Positions 60,704-64,000 of a stretch of 64,000 nt of DNA are shown piece after piece. The notes beneath the pieces are model-generated. The model did no database searches and was not told the DNA's origin. It worked only from the letters and a program-made list of their open reading frames with translations. Source of the DNA: Neospora caninum Liverpool (Eukaryota > Apicomplexa > Conoidasida > Eucoccidiorida > Sarcocystidae); NCBI RefSeq assembly GCF_000208865.1, contig NC_018396.1:3343101-3407100 (forward strand). The letters run 5' to 3'. A program made the translations under genes and the position numbers. Within the stretch, counting starts at the first letter, position 1. Each line of letters begins with the position of its first letter.

Positions 60704-62861
60704 CTGCATGACTCTGTGAATCCAGTTTGTGTGCTTATTGGTAGGCCGTACGGGAAGTCGTGAGGCCGTCGAAGTCCACTGAACTTGTTCGACGGACTCA
60801 CTGAATCGGCCCTCTCTTTTCGCTGGGTGGTACTTGGCCCGTATTCACTACTGCCTCCGTCCCTTTCATGGCTGGCAACGCCCTGTCTCTTCTTTCCCTC
60901 CCTTTTCTCCTCTGGGAAATTCCTTCTTTTTAGGGGAGAAAAACAGGTGGGTACCGGTCTCACATTTTCCCCAAAGATTCTCTCTGACCGCGCCCTCCAA
61001 GTTTGGCTACTCGTTGGGCACAAGCTGCTAGCGCCGGGCGATCTCACGCGCAGGCCAGCTGCGACTCTGCTCATCCAATCCTGTGTCTCTCTCCTGTGCC
61101 GGCCAAGCACACGCGAAATTTCGCGTTTTCTCTACCCCAGACAGAAAAAGAAGGCGGCTTCTCGTGTCGATGGGTCACAAGTCACCCGAAAAGAACGATG
61201 TGCCACATTAAACTCTACCTGGAAAGTATCGTTCGCGTGTGCCGGGGGCCGCCTGCGGCCACGACCTTTTCTGACGACGACGCAGGACACAAATTCACGA
61301 ACTATATTGAGAATGATACCTTTTCCGCATGATGGCTCGTGACAAAAGAGGACGGGACGGATGACCATTTTTAGCTTTTACTACCAGTTGTTCATGTCGC
61401 TTTTTCTGGGGCTTCAAAGAGGTAGCGGGCGCCCGGGAACTCCTCGACGGTGAAACGGCTTCTCAGCGCAGCATCTTAGCAAGATCCTTCTGTACGTGTG
61501 CGAAAACCTTCTCTTACTTTCTTTCCCATTGCCTTTTTTCCCGGTTGCACTCTAAAAGGTATGTGTGCATTTATCTTTCGCGCAAAGTGTCTGTACTTTT
61601 CACGCCCAGCTCGTGTACCCAGGGGGCCTGGTTGGAGAGGCTCACACGTTCGCTGGACAAGACTTTGCTGCGAGACTGAGTACGAAGGGGATATTTCCTG
61701 GTTCGCAGCTCCGATATTTTCTTTTGACAAGGTGGTACGGGCTTCGTGAAGCTTGTGTATTGTCTCTTTTTCGTGTCGGAGCAGAGGATTTCTTCGCTCC
61801 TGCCGTTCCGCGACGAGCGTACTACCCTAACCTCCGGTGTGCCACACTTTGTTGGAATGGGCGAAAGCCGTTTTTATCTCGCGAGGGGGGGAGGAAGGAA
61901 AGGGAACGGAGCTCTACTGCACCATTTTTTGCTTGGCCTGAACGGATCGGCGTAAACTGCGCACCTTGGTGAACAGCCGTTCCTCAGGGCTGTAGAGCAG
62001 AAAACTTCAACCGCGGGTCTCCGGTTGGCCGAATCAGTTCAGCCTTCGTAATCCCAGCGCGGTGAAGAGCTGAGCAGCCGCTTGACTTCCAGCCGCAGTC
62101 TAGCAGGCAAGGGAACTCCGTCAGACGCACTACCGTAGCTGTGCGTCTGCACAGATACCCCGGCGGTTTTTCGTGGCACGTCTACGGATTGCGCTCTCGA
62201 CTCCCCAAGCCGACAGGTGACTGTGCAGCATCTTCCGCCGTCGCAGTCGGTGGTTCGACGCGTTCCGGTTTTTTTTCAAAGGTGTAGGGCGGTTCCATGG
62301 TTTCGCGTTCCTCGTCCGTAGGGTACGCAGACGCGGTGCTGGAGTTGTCAACGTTGTGTATTCGGGGTCGGCCAACGCATCACGCTTTCTGACATACCCC
62401 TCCATTCATTCGATGCAGTTGAGACCCAGAGCTCCTTCTGCGGGTGTTCCGCAAACGTTCGCTTGCCTGCGCGGGGGTCATGGCACCGCAACATCTATTT
62501 TAGGGGAGTCCAGACTGTAAAGGCGGCGTCATCCTCGCATCCCCACGGGAACTGTCAATTTTGGATTCCTCGTTCCATCTGGTTCATGCCCAAACCGCAG
62601 AGGGAACCAGGCAAAATCGACCTTCTTCCAAACTTTTCCGTCGCGTGCTCCCCCCCTGTGTCTTTCCGTGTTACCATCTGCTTGTTTCTGCCGGTTCGTC
62701 CGGTTGTGCGCCGCGTGGCTTTCGCGCTCTTTTGGCGCTTGACTGTTCACCCGTTCTATCGCGGCAGGCGTCCCGCCCTTCCCAGACCGAGGTTACCGGC
62801 CGTGGTCCTCACTGCGTCGGGTAGGCTTCATCTCGCTGGTGGGGACTCTCAGACCGTCAAG
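60704..62861. other. Spacer with pyrimidine-rich leader
   Basis: From about 60830 the plus strand is pyrimidine-rich with long meaningless frames, consistent with the promoter and leader region of the plus gene at 62862. The 5' part of the minus gene at 59382-60703 may also begin here. No other gene was seen. Confidence 0.4.
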
Positions 62862-64000
62862 ATGCAGAAGGGACACGGCAGCGTGGCGTACGCCCAGCAG
62901 GATACCATGGCGGACTATGTGCAGAATATTCTCTTCGAGAGGAACCGGGCGGTTTTCGAGGTAGGCAAGGGACGGGGCCGCGCGCACTTCATTTCCTGTT
63001 TGTTTTCGAAAAAAACAGGTGAAAACTGCAGCAAAAGAGGAATGTGAACACACTGCATCGGCAGCTTACCTCGTTCGAAGAGTCGACGCGCGTCGCCGAC
63101 GCGCCTTGGGTTGAGACGCCTTAATGCCCCCAAAACTGGTGTTCGTTCACGAGGAACGGTCGGAACAGAATGAGCGCGATGAAAGGTGTACACGGTATTC
63201 TCCAAATCGGAGAACGCATGTCGATGCACGCTCACGCATTGAAAGCTCGTCTTTTTAGTCCCGGAGCACTCGGTCTCCACCACGAAGCAGGCACTGTCAA
63301 CGCCGCAGGAGACAGTTTTTTCGAGAGGCGGAATCTGCCGCGCCTGCGTTCATCCTTCCATTTCGGTGTCGGGAGCGCGGGGCTTCTCCACGAAAGGGCG
63401 CTCCTCTTCGTCTTTTTGCTGTCGCTCCGCTTGCTCTCTGTTTTTTCTCCTTTACGACATGGCACGAAGCAAGGCCGCTTTGTCAGTCCTTCGCGCCAGT
63501 ACCGGATGTCTCTGTTTTCTCGTCCATTCTTCCGGTGCACGCTGAAGCATAAAGAATGACGCGACGGCTGCGTGTCCCGCTGGTCCATATGCGTCCACCT
63601 GTGTCCGTCCTTTCTCCTTTCCCCACTCTGGCTTCCTCCAGGCTCGAGCACGGCGCCAAGAGGAGGCGCTGACGTTGGACCTGGTGCGCGCCCAACGGGA
63701 TCGGATTGAGACTCTGCAGAAGGAACTGCGACAGCTTTCTCAGAATTTCGTGAGTGACGTGTCTCCCCTTTATTCTCCACGCAACGTCTTTCTTCAGAGC
63801 GAGAGAGAAGCAGTCTGCCGCGTCGACCCGCCTGTCTCGCGACGCGAGTTCGCTTTGCGTTATGCGCGGCGCCGACTGTCTCCGCAAGCTGTCAGGTTGG
63901 TAGTCTCGTTCCAAAAGGACGTTTTCTGGTCCTTCACAGCGTCTCGCATTTTGCATTGAGCCGGTGACTGTTCCTTTTTCCCAGGTTTTTAAACTTTCCC
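62862..64000 (+). CDS. Coiled-coil protein, N-terminal part (cut by window end)
   Basis: Exons 62862-62960, 63642-63749 and 63985 onward keep phase 0 throughout and have good splice sites (TTCGAG|GTAGGC, CTTCCTCCAG, AATTTC|GTGAGT, TTTTTCCCAG). The Met at 62862 follows a pyrimidine-rich leader; upstream in-frame codons are not protein-like. The start MQKGHGSVAYAQQD leads into a charged heptad-like helix (RRQEEALTLDLVRAQRDRIE, then LQKELRQL), so a coiled coil is likely. There is no signal peptide. It may be a cytoskeletal or structural protein, but the visible 74 residues do not allow a family call. Confidence 0.6.

Noticed and set aside
1..64000. CRISPR arrays, bacterial operons, ribosome binding sites, insertion sequences
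   Set aside because: None is present; the window is eukaryotic and its repeats are microsatellites, a coding minisatellite and short duplications.

Overview
This window looks like nuclear DNA of a coccidian apicomplexan of the Toxoplasma / Hammondia / Neospora group. The evidence is the gene style: many short exons with GT-AG introns, Arg/Ser/Pro/Ala-rich proteins, pyrimidine-rich leaders before start codons, AT microsatellites in introns and spacers, and scattered fragments of organellar DNA inside introns. No sequence search was possible. Gene models were built by hand from open frames, splice consensus and phase agreement between exons.

Layout. 0-9 kb: the last exon of a plus-strand gene (82-349), a complete five-exon minus-strand gene for a secreted fasciclin (FAS1)-domain protein (783-3479), and several poorly resolved candidates for short secreted or Cys-rich proteins (3943-8919). 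9.1-14.4 kb: a three-exon minus-strand gene for a very long DMT/NIPA-like multi-pass transporter, with a 39-bp coding minisatellite. 16-21.4 kb: a possible divergent pair (16.1-17.4 kb), then a plus-strand single-pass membrane protein gene (19031-21422) with a mitochondrial large-subunit rRNA fragment in one intron. 24.5-30.8 kb: a nine-exon plus-strand gene for a 1,037-aa protein of unknown function. 32.9-44.9 kb and beyond: a large minus-strand gene joining a coiled-coil region to a C-terminal armadillo-like repeat region. 48.3-50.4 kb: a plus-strand signal-peptide gene made of short exons, with a second mitochondrial fragment (cytochrome oxidase-like) in an intron or spacer. 50.8-57.6 kb: a minus-strand gene with a 1,248-codon first exon. 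59.4-60.7 kb: a minus-strand short-exon gene with one membrane segment. 62.9 kb to the end: the start of a plus-strand coiled-coil gene cut off by the window.

The genes do not form a recognisable pathway. What they share is export or membrane location (FAS1 protein, transporter, single-pass proteins, signal-peptide genes) and large repeat or coiled-coil scaffolds. The most interesting points are the organellar insertions in introns, the short-exon secreted genes hidden among meaningless open frames, and the coiled-coil/armadillo fusion.
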